From Pantoea piersonii (GTDB lineage: Bacteria; Pseudomonadota; Gammaproteobacteria; Enterobacterales; Enterobacteriaceae): a stretch of 64,000 nucleotides of DNA. The position numbers were made by a program, and so were the translations under genes. Below, piece after piece: positions 1 through 9,635 of this stretch (the stretch's first letter is position 1; each line of letters begins with the position of its first letter). The notes beneath the pieces were generated by a model. It had not been told where the DNA came from. It saw nothing but the letters and a program-made list of their open reading frames with translations, and made no database searches. The stretch is taken from assembly GCF_003612015.1 (NCBI RefSeq), contig NZ_RARB01000001.1:992001-1056000 (forward strand), written 5' to 3'.

Positions 1-19
1 ACGTTCATCAGCCGCCTGT

Positions 20-41
20 GGCCGCACCCGCGGCCTTTCTT
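20..41 (+). terminator. Possible terminator of an upstream plus-strand gene
   Basis: GGCCGC and GCGGCC arms flank a 4-nt loop and are followed by TTTCTT on the plus strand. It would stop a gene entering from the left, facing add. The T run is short and interrupted, so the assignment is weak. Confidence 0.35.
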
Positions 42-1038
42 ACGCCTTCACTTTATTGCGAATGGCGGTTTTCTCCGCGTCGCTCAGGAAGGCAATGGTC
101 AGGCCGTTCTCCTGCGCCTGGCGGATCTGCGCGGCGCTCAGCCCGGCGGCAGGCGCAGCGTGCTGATATTCATGCGCCAGTTCAATCCCCTGAACCGCCG
201 GATCGTCGGTGTTCAGCGTCGCCAGAATGCCGTGCTCCAGGAACTGTTTCAGCGGATGGTGCGCCAGCGACGAAACGGTGCTGGTCTGGATATTGGACGT
301 GAGGCAGGACTCAATACCGATGCGATGCTCGGCAAGAAAATCCATCAGCGCGCGGTCTTCAATCGCTTTTACGCCATGGCCGATACGCTCGGCGCCCAGC
401 TCGCGGATCGCCTGCCAGATGCTTTCCGGACCGGCCGCTTCACCCGCATGCACCGTTACGCGGAAACCGGCGTCGCGCGCCTGCGTAAAGTGGCTGAGGA
501 ACTCGCTGCCGGGAAAGCCCAGCTCATCGCCCGCCAGATCGACGGCGGTGATATGATCGCGGTGCGCCAGTAAGCCTTCCAGCTCGCGCAGGCAGGCTTC
601 GTCACCGAAGGTGCGGCTCATAATGCCAATCAGGCGCACGTCAACGTTATATTTCTGACAGCCCGCCTTGATCCCGTCGATTACCGCTTCCACCACGCCC
701 GCCACCGGCAGGTTATGGTTCATTGCCATATAGCCCGGCGAAAAACGCAGCTCGGCGTAGTGAATGCCGGCGCGCGCCGCATCTTCGACATTCTCCAGCG
801 CAACGCGGCGGCAGGCATCAAGATCGCCCAACACCTTCACACCCCAGTCGAGCTTATTAAGAAAGCTCACCAGATCGGGCTGATTTTCAACCACCTGAAC
901 GTGCGGACGCAGCGATTCCAGCGAGGTGGCGGGCAGGGCAAGGTTAAACTGACGGCCTAAATCCAGAATGGTCTGCGCGCGGATATTGCCGTCAAGATGG
1001 CGATGGATATCGGTAACGGGAAGGCTGGGATCGAACAT
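40..1038 (-). CDS. add: Adenosine deaminase
   Basis: Cytoplasmic zinc hydrolase that deaminates adenosine and deoxyadenosine to inosine forms in purine salvage. The 332-residue protein carries the whole metal and catalytic set: H12 and H14 in the [10 protein letters not shown] motif, H197 and E200 in [11 protein letters not shown]221 in [12 protein letters not shown] and D278 in NTDDP. These match the positions I recall from E. coli Add. The frame stays open 46 codons upstream, but the start is set at MFDPSLP because the family motif begins there and the extension resembles no Add N terminus. It lies downstream of malX and malY in the same direction, as in E. coli. Confidence 0.97.
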   Translation of the reverse strand: MFDPSLPVTDIHRHLDGNIRAQTILDLGRQFNLALPATSLESLRPHVQVVENQPDLVSFLNKLDWGVKVLGDLDACRRVALENVEDAARAGIHYAELRFSPGYMAMNHNLPVAGVVEAVIDGIKAGCQKYNVDVRLIGIMSRTFGDEACLRELEGLLAHRDHITAVDLAGDELGFPGSEFLSHFTQARDAGFRVTVHAGEAAGPESIWQAIRELGAERIGHGVKAIEDRALMDFLAEHRIGIESCLTSNIQTSTVSSLAHHPLKQFLEHGILATLNTDDPAVQGIELAHEYQHAAPAAGLSAAQIRQAQENGLTIAFLSDAEKTAIRNKVKA

Positions 1039-1172
1039 GCTGCACTCTCTGACAAGGATAAAAGTGCAGACCATTATAGAAACATCTTGCGCAACATAGC
1101 GAGTCATTTGCGCAACCTGCGCCGCGTCTGCTGCGATATTAAGCGAAAGGGCGGCTAAGAAGCCGCCCGGTT

Positions 1173-2354
1173 TCATGCGCCGAGCGCCTGTAGCGCCGCA
1201 ATCAGGCGGCTGAGGCCCTCGTCCAGCTTGCTGCGCGGACAGCCAGCATTCAGACGCAAAAAGCCCCGGCTCGCTTCTCCATAGGTCGAGCCGGGCATCA
1301 TTGCCACTTTCTGCTGTTGAATAAGCTGCTGCTGCAGCGCCGCCTCGTCGATGCCAAGCGGATTAAGATCGAGCCACGCCAGGTAGGTCGCCTGTGGCGG
1401 CTGCCAGTCGAGCACAGGAAAGGCTGCATTAAGCCGCTGGGCCACGTGCTGCAGATTTGCCTGCAAACAGGCGCGCAGCGCGTCGAGCCAGGGCGCGCCT
1501 TCGCGATAGGCGGCGATATGCGCCGCCACGGCGAACACCGCAGGTGAGGAGAGACCATCCGCCTTCATCTGCTGCATAAAGGCCTGTCGATCCTGTTGAT
1601 CGCTAATGATCCCCCATGCGCCCGTCAGCGCCGGAATATTGAAGCTTTTCGATGCGGAAGTAAAAAGCGCCCAGTCGCTACGCGCAACTTCGCTCCAGGG
1701 CAAATGCACAACGTCGCCCCACACCATATCCATATGGATTTCATCGCTGATGACGCGTACCTGGTAACGTTCGCACAGCGCGGCCATCTGCGTCAGCTCC
1801 TCCCGTGTCCAGACCTTGCCGGTGGGATTATGCGGACTGCACAGCAGCATCAGCTTGCACCCTGGCCGAGCGAGCTGCTGTTCCAGCGCCTGCATATCGC
1901 AGCGCCAGCCTTGTGCGTCGCGCAGCAGCGGCTGAGCAAGAATCTGGCGTTGACTCTGAGTCAACAAGGTATAAAAAGCATCATAGGCAGGGGTGTGGAT
2001 AAGTACTTCGTCGCCCGGCACCGTCCAGCGGCGCATCGCTTGCGCCACCATATAAATCACCGAAGGGCCGTATACCACTGACCGCTCATCCGGCGTCGTG
2101 TGAAAACGCGTCTGCATCCAGTGGCAAACCGCCGACAGAAAGTCGTGATGCTGCCAGCGGCTGTAGCCGAACACGCCGTGATCGAGCCGCTGCTGCAGCG
2201 CCGCGCGAATAGCGGGCGCAACGGCAAAATCCATATCCGAGATGGTAAAGGGCAGCAAGTCCGGCTCGCCAAAGCGGTCCGCGACAAAGTCCCACTGCGT
2301 GCAGTAGCTGCCGCGTCGGTCGATAACTTTATCAAAATCAAAAGATTCACTCAT
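1173..2354 (-). CDS. malY: MalY, PLP-dependent beta C-S lyase and maltose-regulon modulator
   Basis: Fold-type I PLP enzyme of the MalY/PatB class (393 aa). Members cleave cystathionine and cysteine C-S bonds; E. coli MalY also binds MalT and damps maltose-gene expression. The PLP lysine is K236 in SASKSFNIP, with N176 in SPHNPTGK and D204 in SDEIHMD completing the cofactor pocket. The N terminus ([12 protein letters not shown], then [12 protein letters not shown]) is nearly that of E. coli MalY. It starts 5 nt after malX ends, so the two are cotranscribed and under MalI. The MalT-inhibition role is taken from E. coli and cannot be read from this sequence. Confidence 0.96.
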   Translation of the reverse strand: MSESFDFDKVIDRRGSYCTQWDFVADRFGEPDLLPFTISDMDFAVAPAIRAALQQRLDHGVFGYSRWQHHDFLSAVCHWMQTRFHTTPDERSVVYGPSVIYMVAQAMRRWTVPGDEVLIHTPAYDAFYTLLTQSQRQILAQPLLRDAQGWRCDMQALEQQLARPGCKLMLLCSPHNPTGKVWTREELTQMAALCERYQVRVISDEIHMDMVWGDVVHLPWSEVARSDWALFTSASKSFNIPALTGAWGIISDQQDRQAFMQQMKADGLSSPAVFAVAAHIAAYREGAPWLDALRACLQANLQHVAQRLNAAFPVLDWQPPQATYLAWLDLNPLGIDEAALQQQLIQQQKVAMMPGSTYGEASRGFLRLNAGCPRSKLDEGLSRLIAALQALGA

Positions 2355-2359
2355 ATTCG

Positions 2360-3943
2360 TTACACCGTCACATTCATCAGCTGCGCCAGCTCTTCCTTAA
2401 CGGACTGCACCTGCGGCCCGATAACCACCTGTAGCGTAACAGGACTAAGGTGCACGACGCCGATGGCGCCGTTGGCCTTCAGCGCGGCGTCATTGACCTT
2501 CGCCATATCGACGATGCGCAGACGCAGACGGGTCAGGCAGTTATCCAGTGAGGTAATGTTCTCCACGCCGCCCAGCGCGTCGAGGATGGCTGGCGCGTTG
2601 TAGCCAGATTTACCAATGCCCGCGCGGCTGACCTGCTGCTCCAGGCCGCTCTCTCTTTCACGTCCCGGCGTGGCGATATTGAAGCGGATAATGGCGAAGC
2701 GAAACAGCAGGTAGTAACCTGCAAACCAGATCGCGGCGGCGACCGGCACCCAGTACCACTTCGTTGCAAGGCCATGCAGGATGCCGAACACAACAAAATC
2801 AATAATATTGCCGTCCGTGTTGCCGATGGTGACGCCCAGCACCGCCATAAGCGTAAAGCCAAGCCCGGTCAGCAGGGCGTGCAGCAGATAGAGCGCCGGG
2901 GCGACAAACAGAAACAGAAACTCGATCGGTTCGGTCGTGCCGCCAACCACGCAGGCCACCACGCCGGAAATCAACAGTCCTTTGATCTTGTGACGATTCT
3001 CTGGCCTCGCGCAGTGATAAATGGCTAACGCCGCGCCGGGCAGGCCACCAAGAAACGCGGGCATTTTTCCCTGCGAGAGAAAGCGGGTGGCGCTTTCCGA
3101 GAAGCCATGCACTTCCGGACAGGCGAGCTGCGCCTGGAAAATGGTCAGCGCGCCGCTGACGCTCTTGCCGCATACCTCCATCGTGCCGCCCGCATCGGTA
3201 AAGCGGATAATCGCCACCAGAATATGCTGCAAACCAAACGGCAGCAGCAGGCGCTCGCCGGTGCCGAACAGCATCGGGCCAAAGTCGCCCGCACCGTTAA
3301 TCATCCAGCCGAGTCCGGCAATGCCGCGCGCGAAAAAAGGCCAGATCAGCGGCACTACAAGGCCAAGCAGTCCCGTCACCAGCAGTGTGATGATGGGCAC
3401 GAACCGCGTGCCGCCGAAAAACGCCAGCGCGTCCGGCAAGCGCACGTTATGGAAGCGCTCGTGCAGCCAGAACACCACGACGCCGACAATTACCGCGCCA
3501 AGAATGCCGGTATCGATCGCCTGAATGCCGAGAACTGACTGGATATTGTTCGCTTTCAGCAGCGCGGCATCGCTGGTGGGCAAAATGCCTTTAATCGTGA
3601 GCCAGAAGTTGGTGCTGAGGTTCATCACCGTATAGCCAACAAAACCGGCAAAGGCGGCGACGCCTTTATTTTCACGCACCATGCCGAGCGGGATGGCAAT
3701 AGCGAACATCACCGGCAGAAAGCGAAAGGCGAATGCGCTGGTTGTCGCCATCCAGACAAACAGATGCTGCAGCAGCGGCTGGTCCAGCAGCGGGATTAAC
3801 GTCAGCACGTCACGGCTGCTGAGGGAACTGCCGATGCCGAGCAGAATGCCGCAAAAGGAGAGCAGGGCGACAGGCAGCATAAAGGTTTTGCCCAGGCTCT
3901 GAAAAAACTCCCAGAGCGACAGGCGAGGAAGCGGAGCAGACAT
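2360..3943 (-). CDS. malX: MalX, PTS maltose/glucose-type EIICB permease
   Basis: Inner-membrane EIIC permease fused to a C-terminal EIIB domain (527 aa) of the glucose/N-acetylglucosamine superfamily. It imports and phosphorylates a hexose; E. coli MalX accepts glucose and maltose, but its natural substrate is unclear. About ten hydrophobic segments fill residues 20-430. The phospho-acceptor cysteine is near residue 469 in SLDNCLTRLRLR, the classical EIIB signature. There is no EIIA domain, so it would borrow one such as Crr. First gene of malX-malY, divergent from malI, with a MalI-type operator directly upstream. Confidence 0.95.
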   Translation of the reverse strand: MSAPLPRLSLWEFFQSLGKTFMLPVALLSFCGILLGIGSSLSSRDVLTLIPLLDQPLLQHLFVWMATTSAFAFRFLPVMFAIAIPLGMVRENKGVAAFAGFVGYTVMNLSTNFWLTIKGILPTSDAALLKANNIQSVLGIQAIDTGILGAVIVGVVVFWLHERFHNVRLPDALAFFGGTRFVPIITLLVTGLLGLVVPLIWPFFARGIAGLGWMINGAGDFGPMLFGTGERLLLPFGLQHILVAIIRFTDAGGTMEVCGKSVSGALTIFQAQLACPEVHGFSESATRFLSQGKMPAFLGGLPGAALAIYHCARPENRHKIKGLLISGVVACVVGGTTEPIEFLFLFVAPALYLLHALLTGLGFTLMAVLGVTIGNTDGNIIDFVVFGILHGLATKWYWVPVAAAIWFAGYYLLFRFAIIRFNIATPGRERESGLEQQVSRAGIGKSGYNAPAILDALGGVENITSLDNCLTRLRLRIVDMAKVNDAALKANGAIGVVHLSPVTLQVVIGPQVQSVKEELAQLMNVTV

Positions 3944-3988
3944 ATTTTCTCCTGGAAAGAAAGCGGACGGGTATCAAGGTAAAATGAT

Positions 3989-4004
3989 GATAAAACGTTT
4001 TACC
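3989..4004. promoter_or_regulatory. MalI operator proximal to malX
   Basis: GATAAAACGTTTTACC contains a perfect 12-bp palindrome, TAAAACGTTTTA (3991-4002), the known LacI-family MalI binding motif of E. coli. It lies 46 bp upstream of the malX start and so should repress malXY. Confidence 0.8.
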
Positions 4005-4066
4005 ACCGCTTTATGAGCGGGCCGTCACAATGTGAGCGTGGCAGGGTCAGCTAACTTTATTCGTCA

Positions 4067-4082
4067 GGTTTAACGTTTTACC
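4067..4082. promoter_or_regulatory. MalI operator proximal to malI
   Basis: GGTTTAACGTTTTACC is the same motif with two mismatches between its half-sites. It sits 43 bp upstream of the malI start, consistent with autorepression; being less symmetric it is likely the weaker site. The centre-to-centre spacing from the first operator is 78 bp. A TCACAATGTGA palindrome lies between the two at 4025-4035. Confidence 0.7.
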
Positions 4083-4124
4083 TATATGATAAGGCGATTA
4101 GATAGTGTTTCGCAGGCGAGCATC

Positions 4125-5156
4125 ATGACGCAGCAAAAAGTCACCATTAACGACGTCGCCGAAGCGGCTGGCGTCTCCGTCACCACCGTTTCTCTGGTGC
4201 TCTCCGGCAAGGGGCGCATCTCTCCCGCCACGGTGGCGCGGGTTAATCAGGCGATCGAACAGTCAGGCTATGTGCGCAACCGTTCAGCGGCCTCGCTGCG
4301 CGGCGGTGCCAGCGGCGTGATCGGGTTGATCGTAAGGGATCTCAGTCAGCGGTTTTACGCTGAAATGACCGCGGGCCTCAGCGAGGCGCTGGAGACGCAG
4401 GATAAGATGCTGGTGCTGGCCCAGAGCGGCGCGCAGGGAAAGTATCTGACGCGCTGCTTTGATGCGCTGGTGGCGCAGGGGGTGGATGGAATAGTGCTGG
4501 GCGGCGATGCGGGCAATGGCGCGGCGCTGGCGACGCGCGCCGCGGAGCTTGGGCTGCCGCTGATTTGCGCGTCGCGCGCCAGCTATCTGGAGGGCACGGA
4601 CAGCCTCCGGCCCGACAATGCGCTGGGCGCTCGCATGGCGACGGAGTATCTGATCCGCCAGGGACATCAGCATATCGCCTGGCTGGGCGGCAGCGGCGCG
4701 TCGCTGACGCGCGCCGAGCGCATCGGCGGTTACTGCGCCACCTTGCTGCAGTACGGCTTACCCTTTAAGCCGGAATGGATTATCGAATGCGAAGAGAGCC
4801 AGAATGCGGCGGCTGAGGCGACCACGCAACTGCTGCAGCGCTACCCGCGCCTGACGGCCATTATCGCCGCTAATGGCGCCACCGCGCTGGGCAGTTACTT
4901 TGCCCTGCTGCGCAGCGGCCGCACGCTGGGTAAGGGCGCGGTTGACAGCTATTACGCGCAGCAGATGGCGCTGGTGGGATTTAGCGATGAGCCCCAGGCG
5001 AACCTGAGCGATCCGCCGCTGACCTTTATCTGCAGCCCGGCGCGTGAGATGGGACGGGCCGCGGCGGCGCGTATTCTGCTACGGATCAGCGCGCCGGAGA
5101 CGGCCAGCCAGCATATGATCCTGACGCCGAGCCTGATTACCAGCGAAAGGAGATAA
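4125..5156 (+). CDS. malI: MalI, LacI-family repressor of malXY
   Basis: LacI/GalR repressor (343 aa). Residues 5-55 are the helix-turn-helix and hinge (TINDVAEAAGVSVTTVSLVL followed by SGKGRIS), and the rest is a periplasmic-binding-protein-like effector domain. Its N terminus is very close to E. coli MalI, including the GVIGLIVRDLS segment after the hinge helix. The ATG at 4125 is chosen because it opens directly on MTQQKVTINDV as in MalI; upstream in-frame codons would overlap the operator region. Transcribed divergently from malXY with two MalI-type operators between, so self-control is likely. The inducer is unknown in the family. Confidence 0.95.
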   Translation: MTQQKVTINDVAEAAGVSVTTVSLVLSGKGRISPATVARVNQAIEQSGYVRNRSAASLRGGASGVIGLIVRDLSQRFYAEMTAGLSEALETQDKMLVLAQSGAQGKYLTRCFDALVAQGVDGIVLGGDAGNGAALATRAAELGLPLICASRASYLEGTDSLRPDNALGARMATEYLIRQGHQHIAWLGGSGASLTRAERIGGYCATLLQYGLPFKPEWIIECEESQNAAAEATTQLLQRYPRLTAIIAANGATALGSYFALLRSGRTLGKGAVDSYYAQQMALVGFSDEPQANLSDPPLTFICSPAREMGRAAAARILLRISAPETASQHMILTPSLITSERR

Positions 5157-5181
5157 AAAAAGCGACCCGCAGGTCGCTTTT
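5155..5181. terminator. Bidirectional terminator between malI and ydgA
   Basis: AGCGACC (5161-5167) pairs perfectly with GGTCGCT (5172-5178). The stem has A residues on its left and T residues on its right, so it can end both malI (plus) and ydgA (minus). Confidence 0.85.
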
Positions 5182-5194
5182 GTCAGGCTGCCGT

Positions 5195-6694
5195 TTACTG
5201 CGGCATGCCTTCGCTGGTTGGCAGGCCGAGCATATAGCGCGACATAAACTGCTCCAGCGTCATCGTATCGCCGTTCATATTTACCTGGCCGCCGTTGTAC
5301 TGCAGGCTGGTGACGATATTGTTGTCCTGCTGCTGGGTCAGACGGAACATCTGCCCCATCGCCGCCAGGCCTTTTACCTGCTGATCCGCCAGCTTCTGCG
5401 CGTCGTCGCCAGAGTAACCTTCGGCCAGGCCGACGTTGCGCATCACTTCTGTCGCCATCGGCATATTGATAACCAGTTTGGCGGTTAACCCCTTCAGCAC
5501 GCGATCCACCATGCCGGCCAGGTTTTGCGGCTGGCCGGTGACGGTAGCGGGATCGTTAAAGTTGGCGGTCAGATTAAAGGTGCTTTCACCTTTATCATTT
5601 TTCCAGCTCAGCGGCGCGATGCTCACCATCGGCGCGCCTTTCAGCAGCGTCGGCAGATTGTTCATCAGAATGGTGTTAACGCCTGCCTGATAGCGAATCG
5701 GATCGCTGGCAAGGCCGGGCTGATTCAGCAGATCCTGCATCTGGGCGTGGTAGTTATCGGAGAAGGTTTTCACCGCCTGGGCATCAAACTGCGCCAGCTT
5801 CATGCTCAGCTTCGCTGCGCCGAAATCATTGCTCTGCAGATGCACGTTATCGACCTGATAATCGATATTGCCGCTGATTTTGCCCGCTTTGTTATCGAAC
5901 GATGAAGTGCCGTTGAGTTTTTGCAGCGTCAGCACATCTTTGCCGTTCGCGCTGGCGTTAAATTTATCCAGCTCGACTTTCTGATCGCCGATGCGCACGC
6001 CTTCCGGCGTCAGATGGGTATTGCCGCTTACGCGGACGCCGTTGGCGGTGAAGAGCACCGGCAGACCCATCTCGTTTTTACTGGTGATGGCGATGCTGTC
6101 GATATCGCTGTCCACGGAAACTTTATCGCCTTTGCTGTCTGCGCTGACGTTCAGCGTGCCGCCGTTGGTTGCCACGCGCTGGCCGGTCTGGGCGTTCTGG
6201 TAATTAACCGGCAAAAAGTGCAGTGCGGTATCGGTCGCGCCGCTGTAGCCGATGCGGGTGTCCGCATTGGCCGGCGATTTATTGTCGGTCAGGGCGAAAA
6301 GGTTTTTCAGCGCATCGGTATTTTCCAGCTCGGTATGCACCGACGCCATGCTCGGGATCAGCGTAAAGCGACGCAGCTGCGCGAACGGGAAGGGACCGTG
6401 ATCGATGGTTTCGTTAAAGACGATACTCTGGCCCGGTTTCAGGAAGGCGTTATCTTCGGTCTGCGAACTGGCCTGCAATACCAGCTTCGCTTTGCTGCTG
6501 AAAACGCCGCGCTGGTAATCCTGATAGCTGAGTTTGAGTCGGCTATTGGGCGCATAAGCGTTAAGCTGTGTATTGGCGTTCTGCACCAGTTCATCCATAT
6601 GGCTTTCCAGCTGCTTACCGGTAAACCATGCCGCGCCGGTCCAGATTACGCCCAAGGCGATAATCACACCTACGGCAACGTTGGTCTTTTTCAT
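5195..6694 (-). CDS. ydgA: YdgA-family DUF945 protein
   Basis: A 499-residue protein of the DUF945 (YdgA) family, close to E. coli YdgA in length and in local sequence (SIVFNETIDHGPFP near residue 90; LAAMGQMFRLTQQQDN near 440; ITSLQYNGGQ-like C terminus). One N-terminal membrane segment at about residues 7-25 (VAVGVIIALGVIWTGAAWF) suggests a signal anchor with the bulk in the periplasm. No catalytic motif is visible and the function is unknown. It lies beside manA as in E. coli, but a hairpin between them suggests separate transcription. Confidence 0.92.
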   Translation of the reverse strand: MKKTNVAVGVIIALGVIWTGAAWFTGKQLESHMDELVQNANTQLNAYAPNSRLKLSYQDYQRGVFSSKAKLVLQASSQTEDNAFLKPGQSIVFNETIDHGPFPFAQLRRFTLIPSMASVHTELENTDALKNLFALTDNKSPANADTRIGYSGATDTALHFLPVNYQNAQTGQRVATNGGTLNVSADSKGDKVSVDSDIDSIAITSKNEMGLPVLFTANGVRVSGNTHLTPEGVRIGDQKVELDKFNASANGKDVLTLQKLNGTSSFDNKAGKISGNIDYQVDNVHLQSNDFGAAKLSMKLAQFDAQAVKTFSDNYHAQMQDLLNQPGLASDPIRYQAGVNTILMNNLPTLLKGAPMVSIAPLSWKNDKGESTFNLTANFNDPATVTGQPQNLAGMVDRVLKGLTAKLVINMPMATEVMRNVGLAEGYSGDDAQKLADQQVKGLAAMGQMFRLTQQQDNNIVTSLQYNGGQVNMNGDTMTLEQFMSRYMLGLPTSEGMPQ

Positions 6695-6754
6695 TGCTGA
6701 GTCGTCCTTATCCTTGTATCCGCTTACGCCGCTCTCCGACGTCCGGCGAGGGAA

Positions 6755-6777
6755 GAAAAAAGCCCGCAGGCGTTTTT
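6755..6777 (-). terminator. manA terminator
   Basis: On the minus strand AAAAA, a short GCC/GGC stem with one bulged base, then TTTTTT follows the manA stop after 50 bp. The stem is short but the flanking A and T runs can extend it. Confidence 0.5.
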
Positions 6778-6826
6778 CGCTAATAGATTGAAATAATAGC
6801 AGTTAGGGCCAGTTCCGTCAGCCGAA

Positions 6827-8002
6827 TCAGCGCAATGCGTTAAAAACGCGCGCCAGACGGCCGCTTCCTGTCGCTTTCAGCGCGCCGTCGCTGGCGGGAA
6901 TAAAGCAGGATTCCCCTGGCTGCAGCACCAGCTGCTGCTGGCCCAGCGTCAGCGTCGCCTGACCTTCGATACAAAACAGGATCGCCGCGCTCTCCTGAGA
7001 AAGGGTTTGCGGTTCGCTGTCCAGCGTATGAATGGCAAAGGCGAAATCTTCCACCGGGATGGGGAAGTTCAGGGCGCGATCCTGCGGCTGCGGCTGCGTA
7101 AGCAGCTGCGAGGCCGGTTTTGACTGAAACTTCACGTTGGCGAGCAGCTCGGGAATATCGATATATTTTGGCGTCAGTCCGGCGCGCAGCACGTTGTCGG
7201 AGTTGGCCATTACCTCCAGCGCCACGCCGTTCAGGTAGGCGTGCGGCGTCTCTGCATAAAGAAACATCGCTTCGCCCGGCTGCAGCGTAACCACATTCAA
7301 CAACAGCGGAGAAAACAGCCCGCTGTCGTCGGGATAATCCACCGCGATCGCCTTGATCGTTTCCCAGGGCTGGCCTTCGCGCGCGTTGAGCGCGGCTTTC
7401 AGCACGTCCAGCGCCAGCGACTTCGCCTCGCCCTGCAGCGAGAGCAGAGTCGTAAAGAGCGTGGCCAGATTTTCGCTGTCGGGATGCTGCAAAAAGTGGG
7501 CAATTTGCGGATGCGCGCCCGCGACCGGCTGCAGCAGGGAGGCGATTTCCGTCAGCTCGCGAAAGCCGTTCATCGCCTGAAAGGGCGTCAGCGCATAGAC
7601 CAGCTCCGGCTTATGGTTGGCGTCTTTGTAGTTGCGTTCCGCCGCATTGAGCGGAATACCCGCGGCGTTTTCGCGCGCGAAACCCTCTTCAGCCGCGCTT
7701 TTGCTCGGATGCACCTGAATCGACAGTGGCTGATCGGCGCACAGTACCTTAAACAGGAAAGGCAGTTCGCCAAAGCGCTTCGCCACCGCGTAGCCCAGCG
7801 TCGCCTCTGGCGCTGCGTCGATCACCTCGCGCAGCGAGCGGCGCTCGCCCTTGACCTCAACCTGCGAAGGGCTCTTAGGGTGCGCGCCCATCCACAGCTC
7901 CGCCATCGGCGCGCCGCCAGGATTAGGGATGCCATAGAGTTCCGTTAAGGCGGTTCTACTGCCCCACGCGTAATTTTGCAGCGAATTGACCATTTTTTGC
8001 AT
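6827..8002 (-). CDS. manA: Mannose-6-phosphate isomerase, class I
   Basis: Zinc cupin enzyme interconverting mannose 6-phosphate and fructose 6-phosphate; needed for mannose use and for GDP-mannose precursors of capsule and LPS. The 391-residue protein has the metal ligands Q96 and H98 (SIQVHP), E133 (NHKPELV) and H254 (ETPHAYLNG), followed by the active-site segment ANSDNVLRAGLTPK. The start MQKMVNSLQNYAWG matches E. coli ManA; an in-frame ATG six codons upstream is possible, but 8002 agrees with the family and has AAAGGG ahead of it. Divergent from fumC. Confidence 0.97.
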   Translation of the reverse strand: MQKMVNSLQNYAWGSRTALTELYGIPNPGGAPMAELWMGAHPKSPSQVEVKGERRSLREVIDAAPEATLGYAVAKRFGELPFLFKVLCADQPLSIQVHPSKSAAEEGFARENAAGIPLNAAERNYKDANHKPELVYALTPFQAMNGFRELTEIASLLQPVAGAHPQIAHFLQHPDSENLATLFTTLLSLQGEAKSLALDVLKAALNAREGQPWETIKAIAVDYPDDSGLFSPLLLNVVTLQPGEAMFLYAETPHAYLNGVALEVMANSDNVLRAGLTPKYIDIPELLANVKFQSKPASQLLTQPQPQDRALNFPIPVEDFAFAIHTLDSEPQTLSQESAAILFCIEGQATLTLGQQQLVLQPGESCFIPASDGALKATGSGRLARVFNALR

Positions 8003-8195
8003 GATTAACCCTTTAATCACGGGAAGTTATGACGCCTATTAAAGCAGAAAATGGCGTGGAGAATACATATCAAGTGCAAACAGCGCCTCAGACTCGCATA
8101 ATGTTAAATTCTTGTATGTAAGGATTCTGCGCGTCCAGGGGGCTTGCCACACTGGACGAACAATCACCACAACCTGTGCTAAAGGAGACGTAGAC

Positions 8196-9593
8196 ATGGC
8201 AGCCACTCGCATTGAAAAAGATTCAATGGGGCCCATTGATGTACCCGCAGACAAGTTATGGGGCGCGCAAACGCAGCGCTCGCTGGAACACTTCCGTATC
8301 TCGACAGAAAAAATGCCCACCGAGCTGGTCTATGCGTTAGCGCAGACCAAGCGCGCCGCCGCCACCGTGAACCGCGATCTCGGCCTGCTGCCTGCCGATC
8401 GGGCCGAAGCGATTGTCAAAGCCGCCGATGAAGTGCTGGCCGATCAGCACAGCGGCGAATTTCCGCTGGCTATCTGGCAAACCGGTTCCGGCACCCAGAC
8501 CAATATGAATATGAACGAGGTACTGGCCAACCGCGCCAGTGAAATCCTCGGCGGCGAGCGCGGCATGTCGCGCCTGGTGCACCCCAACGACGATGTGAAC
8601 AAAAGCCAGAGTTCTAACGACGTCTTCCCGACCGCGATGCACGTGGCGGCGGTAATCGCGCTGCGCGAAAAGCTGATCCCGCAGATTGACGTGCTGAAAA
8701 AAACGCTGAGCGAGAAATCCAGCGCCTTTAAAGATATCGTCAAAATCGGCCGTACCCACCTGCAGGATGCGACGCCGCTGACCCTGGGCCAGGAGATCTC
8801 CGGCTGGGTGGCGATGCTGGAGCATAACCTCAAACATATCGAGCAGAGCATTCCCCACCTGGCGGAACTGGCGCTGGGCGGCACCGCCGTGGGCACCGGG
8901 CTGAATACCCATCCGGAATACGCGGTGCGCGTGGCGAAAGCGCTGGCCGAACTGACGGGGCAGCCGTTCGTCACCGCGCCGAATAAGTTCGAGGCGCTGG
9001 CGACAACCGATGCGCTGGTGCATGCGCACGGCGCGCTGAAAGGGCTGGCGGCCTCGCTGATGAAGATCGCCAATGATGTGCGCTGGCTGGCCTCAGGGCC
9101 GCGCTGCGGCATCGGCGAGCTTTCTATTCCCGAGAACGAGCCGGGCAGCTCCATCATGCCGGGCAAGGTGAACCCGACCCAGTGCGAAGCGATGACGATG
9201 CTCTGCTGCCAGGTGATGGGCAACGACGTGGCCATCAATATCGGCGGCGCCTCGGGCAACTTCGAACTGAACGTCTTCCGTCCGATGGTCATTCACAACT
9301 TCCTGCAGTCGGTGCGTCTGCTGGCTGATGGTATGGACAGCTTTAACCACCACTGCGCCGTCGGCATTGAGCCGAACCGCGACCGCATTTCGCAGCTGCT
9401 CAATGAGTCGCTGATGCTGGTAACCGCGCTGAATACCCATATCGGCTATGACAAAGCGGCCGAAATCGCGAAAAAAGCGCACAAAGAGGGGCTGACGCTG
9501 AAAGGCTCAGCGCTGAAGCTGGGCTATCTTACCGAAGAGGAGTTTGACGCCTGGGTGCGTCCGGAAGATATGGTCGGCAGCATGAAGTCGTAA
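8196..9593 (+). CDS. fumC: Class II fumarate hydratase
   Basis: Iron-independent homotetrameric fumarase converting fumarate and malate in the TCA cycle; in E. coli it replaces the iron-sulfur fumarases under oxidative stress or iron limitation. The 465-residue protein is almost collinear with E. coli FumC, with the superfamily signature [10 protein letters not shown] at residues 317-326 and the conserved [11 protein letters not shown] and [16 protein letters not shown] blocks. The ATG at 8196 has AAAGGAG 9 nt upstream; longer in-frame starts lack homology. No fumA lies beside it, unlike E. coli. I see no clear SoxS box in the 193-bp manA-fumC gap. Confidence 0.98.
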   Translation: MAATRIEKDSMGPIDVPADKLWGAQTQRSLEHFRISTEKMPTELVYALAQTKRAAATVNRDLGLLPADRAEAIVKAADEVLADQHSGEFPLAIWQTGSGTQTNMNMNEVLANRASEILGGERGMSRLVHPNDDVNKSQSSNDVFPTAMHVAAVIALREKLIPQIDVLKKTLSEKSSAFKDIVKIGRTHLQDATPLTLGQEISGWVAMLEHNLKHIEQSIPHLAELALGGTAVGTGLNTHPEYAVRVAKALAELTGQPFVTAPNKFEALATTDALVHAHGALKGLAASLMKIANDVRWLASGPRCGIGELSIPENEPGSSIMPGKVNPTQCEAMTMLCCQVMGNDVAINIGGASGNFELNVFRPMVIHNFLQSVRLLADGMDSFNHHCAVGIEPNRDRISQLLNESLMLVTALNTHIGYDKAAEIAKKAHKEGLTLKGSALKLGYLTEEEFDAWVRPEDMVGSMKS

Positions 9594-9605
9594 CCGACAG
9601 AGTCA

Positions 9606-9632
9606 AACAAGGCCAGCGCTGCTGGCCTTGTT
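9606..9632. terminator. Bidirectional terminator between fumC and tus
   Basis: AACAAGGCCAGC and GCTGGCCTTGTT form a perfect 12-bp stem with a GCT loop, placed between the convergent fumC and tus stops. A long tract follows on neither strand, but the A/T ends of the stem supply a short one. Confidence 0.75.
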
Positions 9633-9635
9633 GCG

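Noticed and set aside
1039..1176. Longer N terminus for Add
   Set aside because: The 46 extra codons show no similarity to adenosine deaminases and would overlap malY; the start at 1038 matches the family.
4025..4035. TCACAATGTGA as a CRP site in the malI-malX region
   Set aside because: The half-sites are in inverted order and 1 bp apart, not TGTGA-N6-TCACA. Nearby TATGA-N8-TCACA has the wrong spacing.
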